Virus record (IMG/VR): IMGVR_UViG_3300037502_001322
Location: 1-64,000 of that record
Reading direction: 5' to 3' (one strand)
DNA from: a virus
Length of the DNA stretch: 64,000 nucleotides
In this document: piece by piece, positions 1 to 7,973 of the stretch
Layout of the letters: each line of letters begins with the position of its first letter
Numbering within the stretch: the stretch's first letter is position 1
Position numbers and translations under genes: made by a program
Notes under the pieces: model-generated
Databases searched by the model: none
What the model was told of the DNA's origin: nothing
What the model saw: only the letters and a program-made list of their open reading frames with translations

Positions 1-242
1 AGAATACTAATCTCTTTGATGCACTTTGTCAATTGTTTCTGAACAAATTCTACATCTTGTTGGGCATAGTTAGTGTCTTCTGGTTGAAATTTAGAAGCTT
101 CACAATAGGCTGAATACATCTTCAACCCTTTCAGTTCACCATTATAAGATGTTATTTGGTTTGAAATTGATTGAATATAGAAAAGGAGAGCTTCACTCCC
201 CAAATCTTTAATATCATTAGTTGATTCTATTTGTTTAATCAT
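1..242 (-). CDS. Hypothetical protein, 3' end cut off by the window
   Basis: An open frame of 80 codons starts with ATG at 242 and runs off the left edge without a stop. The start overlaps the stop of the upstream gene (ATGATTAA), which is usual for coupled translation in this leftward cluster. The visible part is soluble and helical-looking (starts MIKQIESTNDIKDLGSEALL; contains KQLTKCIKEI near the edge). I do not recognise a family. The gene is real by context and spacing; its function is unknown. Confidence 0.7.
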   Translation of the reverse strand, partial: MIKQIESTNDIKDLGSEALLFYIQSISNQITSYNGELKGLKMYSAYCEASKFQPEDTNYAQQDVEFVQKQLTKCIKEISI

Positions 243-930
243 TTACGTAAACCTCAGACTCTTTGTATAATTCTCTTACCCAATAATGACCATCGGTTAT
301 CATTTTAAAATAATCATACTCTTCCATGGTTGGCTTCATCCAATCTTTAAAGTAATCTTGTAGGTCATAAGAGTTACCATTCAATATTGCTTTTAAAGTA
401 ATGAAATCAATTATCAAAGGAAAATTCTTATACCTACAAACACCATCTTTAACAAAACCAAGTCCCGTAGAGTAACCTTTACCCGTTAAAACTATTTGTT
501 CAGGGTAATTGTCTTCAATACTAAATACTGCATTTGGTAGTAATCTCGCTATGAAATTTTTGAAATTAAAATTACCAAAATTGAGGCCGCTTTTACTTGG
601 ATAATCTACAAGAATCTTACCGGGAACATTTTTGACACAATTATCTGCTTCTATAGTAGACAAAGAGTTTTTAATATTGCAATCTAAATCTTGGGCGATA
701 TGTGCCCAATGTTCACCCCATTCTTCAAATTCGTTAAATAAGGAGTCTACATCAGATAATTCCTTATCAATACTGCTAATAATAGAATTAGCTTCTGATT
801 CATAATTCTCATCAATAACTTTCATCAGATCTAATAGAGATTGTCTAATAGATCTTACCGTAGCATCTCTCTCAAAACTATCTGGTTTATCAACAACACC
901 AAATCTCTGTTCATCAGTTATCTTCCACAT
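235..930 (-). CDS. Hypothetical protein with C-terminal WxxPTxxE motif
   Basis: A 231-residue protein starting at an ATG preceded by AAGGAG. The N-terminal third is acidic and helical. Near the C-terminus it carries DYFKDWMKPTMEEYDYFKM, the signature shared by at least six other small proteins of this phage (4442, 5081, 7974, 9440, 10536, 62758). The shared block looks like a small helical domain ending the protein, while the N-terminal parts differ. It is translationally coupled to the truncated gene on its left and lies 11 bases after the nucleotidyltransferase-like gene. Function unknown. Confidence 0.75.
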   Translation of the reverse strand: MWKITDEQRFGVVDKPDSFERDATVRSIRQSLLDLMKVIDENYESEANSIISSIDKELSDVDSLFNEFEEWGEHWAHIAQDLDCNIKNSLSTIEADNCVKNVPGKILVDYPSKSGLNFGNFNFKNFIARLLPNAVFSIEDNYPEQIVLTGKGYSTGLGFVKDGVCRYKNFPLIIDFITLKAILNGNSYDLQDYFKDWMKPTMEEYDYFKMITDGHYWVRELYKESEVYVND

Positions 931-941
931 TATTAAACTCC

Positions 942-2111
942 TTAGAAGTTACTTTCATTATCTTTTAGTAGATACTTAGGATCAAACACAGGTTTCTCTT
1001 TATAAAGAGTCTTCTTGCAATCAGGGTCAACCATCTCAAGATAGTCCATTGATACTTCATTCTGAGGAAGAAACAGCCTGAATTCTTTCCAGAAATGATG
1101 GTGTTTGATACTCCAACTTTTACCAAAATCTACTTTAGTAGAACCTTCCATATCTCCTGCCACCATTTCAAAATAGACACAAGAATACTCTAAATCTTCT
1201 TCGTTAGATTTGTTATCGTACCTCTTAAGAACAGTATAAGTCAAATTCTTTTTCTTAGCAGAATCTATTTTAGTTCTAAAATCAGAGAAGTTAGTCCACT
1301 TGACAGTAGTGTTGTCCCTACTATTAGGAAGAAGATTATAACTTGACTCTAATTTACAACTATCAACAACCAAGTCGATTGCTTCTGTTGGGTTAAATTC
1401 CCAACCTTCTCCTAATTTCTTTTCCAGTTGTTCTTTAAGTTTCTTAACTTTTAGACCATACATAGATCCAATGTGTTCTATTAATTTTTCGGAAGAACTT
1501 AAGTCAATCTTTGAAATCTCAGAATATACTTTAAGCTTTTCCGACAGTGGTGCACTGTACCCTCGAAATGAATACTTATCAAGACGCAAGGCGCTCACAA
1601 GAGGGTAATCTGTTCCTTTCCAGAACATCAGTTTACGTTGTCCTAAATGTTTAAAGAAATCCCTATGGTGAACAATAATTTTAGAGTGAAAACTATAGGC
1701 ACACATATTGATTGTAAAGTCAAAAGATTTGAAAATAGACTCACAACTGCTAACCTGATACCAATCAACTAACTCTCTGTCTTTAGGGTGGAACTTATAG
1801 TAAATAAGTTGCAGTATTATTCCTTGACTTTTGATAGTCATTGACTTATCAGTTATGAAATATTGTGCGTCAAAATTACTTGGGAGCGTAAAGATAAATT
1901 TATCTAACATCTCTTTAGATTCGAAATACAAATCAAAATCTGAGATTTCAGAAGAAGAGAAATAACTTGTCATTGCGCCACCAGCAAGAATAGCTTTTGA
2001 GGCAACAAGAGCTTCTTTAACGCTATCACTAAACGTGTTCTCTATCCTTTTAGTGAACTCATTATCTTCCATAATTTCTATGCTTTCTTGATTTTCTTTA
2101 AATTCTACCAT
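942..2111 (-). CDS. Nucleotidyltransferase-fold protein (poly(A) polymerase/CCA-adding head-like)
   Basis: A 389-residue protein with an AAGGAG ribosome site. Residues of about 43-62 read ILAGGAMTSYF..SEISDFDLYFES, matching the GG-x(n)-S..SDxDxY signature of the polymerase-beta nucleotidyltransferase fold; the two acidic residues of SDFDLY would be the metal ligands. Downstream motifs (FDFTINMCAYSF; a later RDFFKHLGQRKL..YPLVSALRLDKYSFRGY) resemble the head and neck of tRNA CCA-adding/poly(A) polymerases. The substrate cannot be read. It could be an RNA-tailing enzyme, a tRNA repair enzyme, or a toxin-like nucleotidyltransferase. It overlaps the next upstream gene by 14 bases, so it is co-transcribed. 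Confidence 0.6.
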   Translation of the reverse strand: MVEFKENQESIEIMEDNEFTKRIENTFSDSVKEALVASKAILAGGAMTSYFSSSEISDFDLYFESKEMLDKFIFTLPSNFDAQYFITDKSMTIKSQGIILQLIYYKFHPKDRELVDWYQVSSCESIFKSFDFTINMCAYSFHSKIIVHHRDFFKHLGQRKLMFWKGTDYPLVSALRLDKYSFRGYSAPLSEKLKVYSEISKIDLSSSEKLIEHIGSMYGLKVKKLKEQLEKKLGEGWEFNPTEAIDLVVDSCKLESSYNLLPNSRDNTTVKWTNFSDFRTKIDSAKKKNLTYTVLKRYDNKSNEEDLEYSCVYFEMVAGDMEGSTKVDFGKSWSIKHHHFWKEFRLFLPQNEVSMDYLEMVDPDCKKTLYKEKPVFDPKYLLKDNESNF

Positions 2112-2724
2112 TACTATTAAACTCCTTATTGAATTTCTCCACTAATTGATCAAAATAATCATCTCTAATATAGTCTTGAGTGTAGTCTTTATAGTTCGAC
2201 TTGTCAACAAATAAATTTCCTTTATGGAAACACCTTCCGTAAAAACAAATATTGAACAACTCTTTTACCTTTTGTTCGAATATGTTTAACGGACAGTTAA
2301 TAACCTTCTCATTAGCTTCTATTGGATAAATATCAGAGACCATCCACAGATAATCTATTTGATCGGATGATAACACACGACATTCTTCATTACCTTGTTG
2401 CTCTCTGTTTAGGTCAATCATATCGAAGACTGTATAAACATCAAACAGCCCAGCATAAACATTTGGGTTATTGATTAAGGATACCGCCCTACTTTTTACT
2501 TGTTGTGTTTTAGGTAAAACAATTAATTGGAATTGATTTAAATTAAACTGTCTTCTAAACATCACATTAAAATGAGTAGCTGACCCGTAAGGGTTTATAG
2601 AGTGATTGAATACTATCAACGTACCAATAGTTATAGTAGAGTTAGTTGCATAACTCTTTGGATGAAATTTAAAAGAAAAAGAGCCCCTTGATAGGGGCTT
2701 TGCAGTTTCTAACTCAACGTTCAT
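2098..2724 (-). CDS. Hypothetical protein with terminator hairpin in its first codons
   Basis: A 208-residue protein. I chose the ATG at 2724 rather than a longer frame because it overlaps the stop of the upstream gene, as throughout this cluster; longer versions lack a ribosome site. No known domain is recognised. A DYLWM segment (SSDQIDYLWMVSDIYPI) is weakly like the C-terminal motif family in the neighbouring genes. Codons 9-15 form a G+C-rich hairpin followed by a T-rich run that looks like an intrinsic terminator, so expression may depend on translation of the leader. Confidence 0.65.
   Translation of the reverse strand: MNVELETAKPLSRGSFSFKFHPKSYATNSTITIGTLIVFNHSINPYGSATHFNVMFRRQFNLNQFQLIVLPKTQQVKSRAVSLINNPNVYAGLFDVYTVFDMIDLNREQQGNEECRVLSSDQIDYLWMVSDIYPIEANEKVINCPLNIFEQKVKELFNICFYGRCFHKGNLFVDKSNYKDYTQDYIRDDYFDQLVEKFNKEFNSNGRI
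2671..2699 (-). terminator. Intrinsic terminator inside the 5' end of a gene
   Basis: On the minus strand AGCCCC-TATCAA-GGGGCT is followed by CTTTTTCTTTT. Stem and U-rich tail are those of a Rho-independent terminator. It lies wholly within codons 9-18 of the gene ending at 2098, so it may attenuate the distal genes. Confidence 0.6.
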
Positions 2725-2977
2725 TAATAATCTCCATATACTTTTCTTTAATCTTTTCCTGCTTCTCTTTGTCTTCAATAGATTCACACATGAAGAAATA
2801 ATCCCACTCGTCTGTTGTAGGTTCTGTTTGATTATTAAAATAACTTTTAGCTTGTGTTGCCAAACTGTGTAGACTTTCAATTACAATTAAGTTCCCATCA
2901 GCAAGACCTTCAACCTTAGTTCCAAATAAATCTAATGAGAAATTGTGAGGATTGTAAGATTTACTGATATTTGTCAT
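2714..2977 (-). CDS. Small hypothetical protein, W-P-T-motif relative
   Basis: An 87-residue acidic protein. The ATG at 2977 (MTNISKSYN) is preferred over the longer frame; the gene overlaps the end of the VWA gene by 17 bases and its own stop overlaps the next start. The C-terminal part contains EPTTDEWDYFFM, matching the P-T-x-x-E-x-x-Y-F-x-M core of the phage motif family but without the upstream W. Function unknown. Confidence 0.6.
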   Translation of the reverse strand: MTNISKSYNPHNFSLDLFGTKVEGLADGNLIVIESLHSLATQAKSYFNNQTEPTTDEWDYFFMCESIEDKEKQEKIKEKYMEIINER

Positions 2978-4442
2978 AATTAATCGCCTTACCGAAAGGA
3001 GCATCAAAGTTATTATTATCGTTAATGATGAACAATGTCTTTTGAGAATAAGGTTTAAATTTATTCTTTAGTTCTTGATTCATATTAAAGAAACCATCAG
3101 TGAATATAACCAACTGGTCAATCTTCTTGAGTTCTTCCAGTTTAGGGACAATACAACCAAGAGATGTCCCACCGCCTCCTTTCAATTGGAACGATTTCAT
3201 CTTTGTTAGATTAGATTGGTCATAAGTGTAAACATCATAAGCTTTAGTGTCCCAACAGAACACATTAATTTCAAAACAATTATATTGTTTAGTGATACCA
3301 GCAACTTCACTTAGCACTGTGTGCAATGCTTCTTGTGTCACCGACCCTGAACTGTCAACAGCAATAACCACAGAAACAGTTTCTTGTCTTGCTTTAGCTG
3401 GCAACACAATTTGTTGATTATAGTTCAATTGCCCAGACTCTTTCAAGTGTTTTGTCAGTGCAAAAGAACGACGATGGATTCGTTTATAATCGTGGTTGTG
3501 TTTAATCAAAGAAGGAATAACTTTCTTAAGATGCTTCTTCCAATTGATTTTAGGTTTCTTCCACTCCTTCATAATATCACGGATGTGAGAAGGTGTGCTG
3601 TCACCAGCATTCTGAGAAGCCATCTGAATATCAACTTTCATTTTATCAGAGGCTTTCTGATAGTCTTCTTTAGACATCTCAAACTTCTTGCCTGCAAGAG
3701 GATCAAGTCCTAACATCTCTTCCATAGGAGATTGAATAGAAGGTTTGTCTTGTGAGGAAGAAGGCATATGATAAGAACCTTTAGAACTTGCACATTTCCC
3801 GTTGTCCTCTGAATCTTTATTATCTTGTCGTTCTTTCTTCAACAAATCATAGACTTGTTCAGAAGTCAAATCATCATATTGTTCACTGTAGAGTCCTGCT
3901 GCAATAATAGGAGATTTAGTGATAGCTGCATTATAATCACCTTTGTACCAATCTTTCACAATTTGACGGTTAATCTTATAATCCCCAGCTTCATTATAAA
4001 GTTCAGGATCTCTTGTTCCTCGTCTCAGGAAATGTTCATTAACAATATGGTCAATCTCATGCCTGAACACAAACATGATATCATTAACATTGCAACCTTT
4101 CTTTTTAGTTTCAAGAATTTCTTTCAGTTCGTCATATTGTTCTTGTGTGACTCGTTGTTCAGTCAACATATGGTTCAAACGAGAAAGACTTTCATTATAA
4201 CGAACTTCAGGCATACCAGCAACAAATTCAGGATTAAACCAAATAGAGAAACCATCTGTTCCGGCGGTAGGAACAAAAGAATAATCTAACTTTAACTTTT
4301 GGTTCATTGCAAGCTGAGCATAGAAGGGATGTTCTCTAAGCATATCAAGGCGAGCCTTGCGAATCATCTTGATAGCTTTGTCTTCAAGCGCTTTAATAGA
4401 ATCTTTTTCTTCTTGACTCATAAGTTTCATTTTAGTATTCAT
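2961..4442 (-). CDS. VWA-domain protein with N-terminal metallopeptidase-like domain (DUF2201 type)
   Basis: A 493-residue protein of two parts. Residues 1-200 hold an HExxH zinc motif, HEIDH at 128-132 with another His at 137, as in the 'putative metallopeptidase' half of DUF2201 proteins. After a low-complexity linker (about 205-240), residues 355-493 form a VWA domain with MIDAS motif DSSGS (363-367), a GGGGTS loop (422-426) and IFTDG (446-450). VWA proteins of this type pair with MoxR AAA+ ATPases, and a MoxR gene lies about 1 kb upstream in the same direction. The pair probably acts as a chaperone/remodelling machine on host or virion proteins; the client is unknown. Confidence 0.8.
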   Translation of the reverse strand: MNTKMKLMSQEEKDSIKALEDKAIKMIRKARLDMLREHPFYAQLAMNQKLKLDYSFVPTAGTDGFSIWFNPEFVAGMPEVRYNESLSRLNHMLTEQRVTQEQYDELKEILETKKKGCNVNDIMFVFRHEIDHIVNEHFLRRGTRDPELYNEAGDYKINRQIVKDWYKGDYNAAITKSPIIAAGLYSEQYDDLTSEQVYDLLKKERQDNKDSEDNGKCASSKGSYHMPSSSQDKPSIQSPMEEMLGLDPLAGKKFEMSKEDYQKASDKMKVDIQMASQNAGDSTPSHIRDIMKEWKKPKINWKKHLKKVIPSLIKHNHDYKRIHRRSFALTKHLKESGQLNYNQQIVLPAKARQETVSVVIAVDSSGSVTQEALHTVLSEVAGITKQYNCFEINVFCWDTKAYDVYTYDQSNLTKMKSFQLKGGGGTSLGCIVPKLEELKKIDQLVIFTDGFFNMNQELKNKFKPYSQKTLFIINDNNNFDAPFGKAINYDKYQ

Positions 4443-4828
4443 TACATATTACCCTCAAAATATTCATCACCAAAAGCATAATAACAGTTTTCTTCCGACC
4501 AAGGTAACCTAAAACCTTCTACCATTTCAAGATAATTCTGTTCCTCTTTAGATGGTCTCTTCCAGTTTTTGAAATAAGAAACCCACGAATACATAAGAAT
4601 ATCTTTCCCGTAGACTGTCAAGAAACTTTCGTTGTAAGGATGAACAGTAAACCCGTAAGTAACACCCAGAGCACCCCACGTTTTGTTAATGCCGTTCCAC
4701 CAAGAAGGTTGCCAATGGTCTCTGCGAGGGTGATACATTTCCTTTCTTTCCTCAAAATCGTTATGTTGAAACTTATCCAACCAATTTTTATTCGCTAAAT
4801 AGAAGTCATTGTCAGTTTCTACTATCAT
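4442..4828 (-). CDS. Hypothetical protein with C-terminal WxxPSxxE motif
   Basis: A 128-residue protein with an AGGAG site overlapping the upstream stop. The C-terminal part carries YFKNWKRPSKEEQNYLEM followed by RLPWSEEN, a near copy of the same block in the gene at 5081-5425. The N-terminal half is aromatic-rich (HWQPSWWNGINKTWG). Its last codon overlaps the VWA gene start (TAATG), so the two are translationally coupled. Function unknown. Confidence 0.7.
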   Translation of the reverse strand: MIVETDNDFYLANKNWLDKFQHNDFEERKEMYHPRRDHWQPSWWNGINKTWGALGVTYGFTVHPYNESFLTVYGKDILMYSWVSYFKNWKRPSKEEQNYLEMVEGFRLPWSEENCYYAFGDEYFEGNM

Positions 4829-4832
4829 TTTA

Positions 4833-5078
4833 TTAAACTCCTAATATTCCACAAATTAACATAGACCATAGACAAACAATAGCACCAAAGGACATAAGAT
4901 TCAAGTAAACCGAACCATATTTCTCATTCTTAGATTTACAATCTTTATAATTTAGGATTCTAACAAATTCTTTCTGTCCAAGGTAATAATAAAAGAATAC
5001 CAGCCAAACAGATAATTGAGTCCCGACAATAGCAAAAGATTTAGTTAACTCATAAGCAGAAAAGAATTGTTCAATCAT
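4833..5078 (-). CDS. Small two-helix membrane protein
   Basis: An 81-residue protein. The ATG at 5078 is chosen because GGAGGATT precedes it. Two hydrophobic helices are visible, around residues 12-33 (AIVGTQLSVWLVFFYYYLG) and 60-80 (LMSFGAIVCLWSMLICGIL), separated by a basic loop. It is probably an inner-membrane protein. It overlaps the end of the preceding gene. No family recognised. Confidence 0.6.
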   Translation of the reverse strand: MIEQFFSAYELTKSFAIVGTQLSVWLVFFYYYLGQKEFVRILNYKDCKSKNEKYGSVYLNLMSFGAIVCLWSMLICGILGV

Positions 5079-5080
5079 TG

Positions 5081-5425
5081 TTAATCCTCCCAAATAAAGG
5101 GTTCGTCTTCACTCCAAGGAAGACGATAGCCATTAACTAATTCATAATAACCCATCTCTTCTTTGGTTGGTCTTTTCCAGTTAAGGAAATATTCCTTTAT
5201 GTTATTCTTATCCTCACTCTCCCCATAATTTAACGCTATTAAATTCCCGTTTTTATTAACTTCTAAAGAATATTCATTAGATAATACATACAATTTAGAA
5301 GGGTCTCTGTGTATATAATCAATATTACCGTCCCACCATGCAGGGACATCATCGATTCCATAATCATTGTGTTCAAATTTATCTAGCCAACTCTTATTCA
5401 GTTTTACAAACATATGAACATTCAT
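5081..5425 (-). CDS. Hypothetical protein with C-terminal WxxPTxxE motif
   Basis: A 114-residue protein, first gene after the MoxR terminator. It ends with YFLNWKRPTKEEMGYYEL and RLPWSEDEPF, closely matching the protein at 4442-4828, so the two are tandem paralogues in the C-terminal block. N-terminal sequences also share SWLDKFEHNDY / NWLDKFQHNDF. GGAG precedes the start by about ten bases. Function unknown. Confidence 0.7.
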   Translation of the reverse strand: MNVHMFVKLNKSWLDKFEHNDYGIDDVPAWWDGNIDYIHRDPSKLYVLSNEYSLEVNKNGNLIALNYGESEDKNNIKEYFLNWKRPTKEEMGYYELVNGYRLPWSEDEPFIWED

Positions 5426-5474
5426 ATTCTATAATCTCCAATATACATATAACCATAGATTAATCATAACACAA

Positions 5475-5513
5475 ACAAAGAAAAAGGCAACCATCTTTTC
5501 AGATAGTCGCCTT
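5475..5513 (-). terminator. Intrinsic terminator after the MoxR gene
   Basis: On the minus strand AAGGCGACTATCT-GAAA-AGATGGTTGCCTT forms a 13-pair stem (two G-U pairs) with a GNRA-type loop, followed by TTTCTTTG. It lies just past the stop of the MoxR gene at 5530. Confidence 0.8.
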
Positions 5514-5529
5514 AAAATTAATATTTTAT

Positions 5530-6681
5530 TTATTCAGAGAAGCAATCTTGAAGACTCATATATTTAACAATAATCTTCTTCATGCTTCCAAGTTGAGCAG
5601 CTTTAGCTGAAAGCATTGTCCTAGTTTTAGCTTCACGTATTGTGTCATTAACTTTACGAACTGTCGCAACGAACATCTCAACTTCTTGCCCAAAAGACTC
5701 AAGTAAGAAGTGGAAGTAGTTATCCAACTTAACCATGAAATCTTCAGTTGGTAGAACATCTTCAGGTTTTTCCATATGCTCTTTAATCAGAGACAAACAA
5801 CCTTGAGTGATCATGTACATATGGGAAGGTTCATAATCGTCTGCTTCATATTTCTTAACTCGACCTTCAAGGATATCAAACGCTGAAGGAAGTTTACCAT
5901 TAAGTTGATAAGAAGCTTTCAGCTCAATCATTGGTGCTGAGCCGACCAAACCTTGAATGCCAATCCAACCAAGACGTTCACTAATCAGTTTCTTATCCAT
6001 CTCATGCAACACACCAGAAACAGCTTCCCAGCTACGGGCAGTGCAGAAAGAAGGTTCATCATTCTGAGGATCTGTGTTAAAGAATTCAGGATTAGAGCGC
6101 AACAGACCTACCACCGCAGGATGAATGTTATTATCTGAAGCATAACCTTCCAACCATCCTTCAACGTCAGGTTTAACTTCAACAATCATTAGACGGTTAG
6201 CCAAAGGACTAAGGAGTTCATAACCTGCACCATTATCGAACACACGGTTAGCAGCAAGAGAAATTCGTGCTTTCTCAGGGAAATGAAACTCACCAATGCG
6301 ACGATCCAAACAAATCTGATAGCAAACATGTTGCATTGCTGGTGTTCCGTGAAGAACCTCATCCAGAAAGATGATGCCCTCCCAATCAGGATCTTTAGGC
6401 CAGAAACTAACAAAAGCATAGACTGTTTCAACTGAACCGTCTTCTTGTGTCACAGGAACTTGAATACCTGAAAGGTCTGTTGGTTCTTTATCTGACACAC
6501 GAACATCAATAATGTTTCCATTATAACGTTCTTGAGCATATTGATTAACAATATGGCTCTTCCCAGACCCTGCTGGACCAAGGACAAGACAAGGACGTTT
6601 AACACGAAACCCCAATTCAATCATTTCAGGAATATCTTCAACACCGATTTGATTAGTGAAAATATAATCTTGTGAACTCAT
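5530..6681 (-). CDS. MoxR-family AAA+ ATPase
   Basis: A 383-residue AAA+ protein with Walker A GPAGSGKS (35-42), Walker B IIFLDE (103-108) and a sensor-1 AANR (143-146). Length and order fit MoxR/AAA_5 ATPases, which form hexameric rings and work with VWA-domain partners to remodel protein complexes. The matching VWA protein is encoded at 2961-4442 with three small genes between. AAAGGAGAA precedes the ATG. A strong terminator follows at 5475-5513, so in most transcripts this gene is separated from its partner. Confidence 0.85.
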   Translation of the reverse strand: MSSQDYIFTNQIGVEDIPEMIELGFRVKRPCLVLGPAGSGKSHIVNQYAQERYNGNIIDVRVSDKEPTDLSGIQVPVTQEDGSVETVYAFVSFWPKDPDWEGIIFLDEVLHGTPAMQHVCYQICLDRRIGEFHFPEKARISLAANRVFDNGAGYELLSPLANRLMIVEVKPDVEGWLEGYASDNNIHPAVVGLLRSNPEFFNTDPQNDEPSFCTARSWEAVSGVLHEMDKKLISERLGWIGIQGLVGSAPMIELKASYQLNGKLPSAFDILEGRVKKYEADDYEPSHMYMITQGCLSLIKEHMEKPEDVLPTEDFMVKLDNYFHFLLESFGQEVEMFVATVRKVNDTIREAKTRTMLSAKAAQLGSMKKIIVKYMSLQDCFSE

Positions 6682-6711
6682 TAGCTATTCTCCTTTGTTT
6701 AACTTAAACTA

Positions 6712-7254
6712 TTATCTCTTAAGAAATACATGATTGTCAATCTTTTTAACTCTAACCATGCTGTCTGACCACTTCGGTTTCACTTTATAAGGATTGAAAT
6801 AATGGTCAGCATTTCCGACCACATTCTTCCCTTCACCTTTGATAACTTTACTCGCTATTCTGTAAGCTGTCAACCTAGATTTGAATTCTCTCATTTTTAA
6901 ATCTTCAACATCTTGCCAGAAACTAAACTGAGCTTTTTGTTTAACAACCCCAACTATTGTATCAGGCCAATGCTTAGAAACAACCCTATTTTCAATAACA
7001 TTCGCAATAGCATAAAGACCATCAATACTTTCTGACCTACCTTCGTGGTACAGAGTCAATGCTAACATTTCAAGGTCTTGTTGTGGTGATCTTGGAATAT
7101 TAACAGGTTCATAGTAGTAAATCCAGTCTGACGAATAGTTATATTCTGTTTGAACATTAGCAGAAACTAAATTAGAGAAAGCTAATGAAGTTACAAAACC
7201 TACAGATAAAATAAAAGCAGGGATTTTAACCCTGCAAATAAAGTTAGTGTTCAT
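6712..7254 (-). CDS. Cell-wall hydrolase, SleB-like (Hydrolase_2), with signal peptide
   Basis: A 180-residue protein. Residues 9-33 form an N-terminal hydrophobic segment ending near SANV, a likely signal peptide. Residues 62-180 show the SleB pattern: LALTLYHEGRSES (catalytic Glu probably 71), AIANVIENRV, WPDTIVGVVKQKAQFSF and HYFNP. The family cleaves peptidoglycan glycan strands as a lytic transglycosylase. This gene is far from the late lysis cassette, so it may act early or be a secreted/virion enzyme. Codons 7-18 contain a terminator-like hairpin. AAAGGGA precedes the ATG. Confidence 0.8.
   Translation of the reverse strand: MNTNFICRVKIPAFILSVGFVTSLAFSNLVSANVQTEYNYSSDWIYYYEPVNIPRSPQQDLEMLALTLYHEGRSESIDGLYAIANVIENRVVSKHWPDTIVGVVKQKAQFSFWQDVEDLKMREFKSRLTAYRIASKVIKGEGKNVVGNADHYFNPYKVKPKWSDSMVRVKKIDNHVFLKR
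7203..7235 (-). terminator. Intrinsic terminator inside the 5' end of the hydrolase gene
   Basis: On the minus strand GCAGGG-TTAAAAT-CCCTGC is followed by TTTTATTTTATCTG. It lies in codons 7-18 of the SleB-like gene, overlapping the signal-peptide coding region. It resembles the arrangement at 2671-2699. Confidence 0.6.
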
Positions 7255-7265
7255 TGTCAGTCCCT

Positions 7266-7547
7266 TTACTGGTTATTAATTTTAATCAGAACTATACAAG
7301 CGGCACGAAGAATATTCTTATCAATATGATAAGTTCCAAGAACAGGTGTTGGTCCGTGATATGCTATAGGATAAACAGAAACACCAGCTTTGAATTCTAA
7401 ACTTATTTGATATTCTTGACACAGCTCAAGAGTTCTCTTCCAATCATTGCACCAATCGACTGGTTTATCTGTTGATTCCACAATATCGTTAACCAGTTCA
7501 TTAATGGTTTTGTCTGAGACATTATTCCAATCTACATTAACTACCAT
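7266..7547 (-). CDS. NinX-like protein (DUF2591 type)
   Basis: A 93-residue protein with an AAGGAG site. The pattern of a short N-terminal helix, W near residue 32, a central ISLEF...VYPIAY and a terminal LRAACIVLIKINNQ resembles DUF2591/NinX proteins of lambdoid phages, which usually end in a LRAxxIVxLxxxQ block. The family has no assigned biochemical role. It lies between the hydrolase and a frameshifted gene in one leftward run. Confidence 0.55.
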   Translation of the reverse strand: MVVNVDWNNVSDKTINELVNDIVESTDKPVDWCNDWKRTLELCQEYQISLEFKAGVSVYPIAYHGPTPVLGTYHIDKNILRAACIVLIKINNQ

Positions 7548-7601
7548 TTGTTATACTCCTTTATTATCTGATTACTCAGCCTACACACTTGGTTGCCTAA
7601 A

Positions 7602-7893
7602 CTATTCACCTAACACCATATTGATATCATCTCTCAAATCTCTGAGACTGTCAAGATCAAAAACACAATTAACTTTATAAGGTTTTCCTTGTGCTCCGAC
7701 AAAAAAAGGGAAGTTCTACGTGAGCAACATTATCTTCTTTAGAAGAATCATAATTGTTCACAACACCAGTGAAAGCATCAACCCACTGATAAACTATCTT
7801 CTTATCAACCTTTCTTTTATTATGAAAGTCAACATTAATCACATTAGATTTGTGAATCTTAGTGCGAGGGTCAGTGTAAGTTTCTTGTGTCAT
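7602..7893 (-). pseudogene. Hypothetical gene broken by a frameshift at a T7 run
   Basis: The frame starting at ATG 7893 (AAGGAG site) reads MTQETYTDPRTKIHK... up to ELPFF and then hits a stop after 72 codons. If one T of the seven-T run (near 7703-7709) is skipped, reading continues sensibly as FVGAQGKPYKV and on to DDINMVLGE, stopping at 7602-7604. The restored protein is about 96 residues. This is a single-base insertion, a sequencing error in the homopolymer, or a +1 recoding site. Function unknown. Confidence 0.6.
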
Positions 7894-7973
7894 TTGTAGT
7901 TCTCCTTATTATCTTGATTTAAAATATTAACATTCATAGTTTATCTTAAATTCATACTGACATACTATAGCAC

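Noticed and set aside
3384-4481. Plus-strand frames of 60-154 codons opposite the VWA gene
   Set aside because: Antisense to a well-supported gene, Phe/Ile/Asn-rich, and no promoter or ribosome site.
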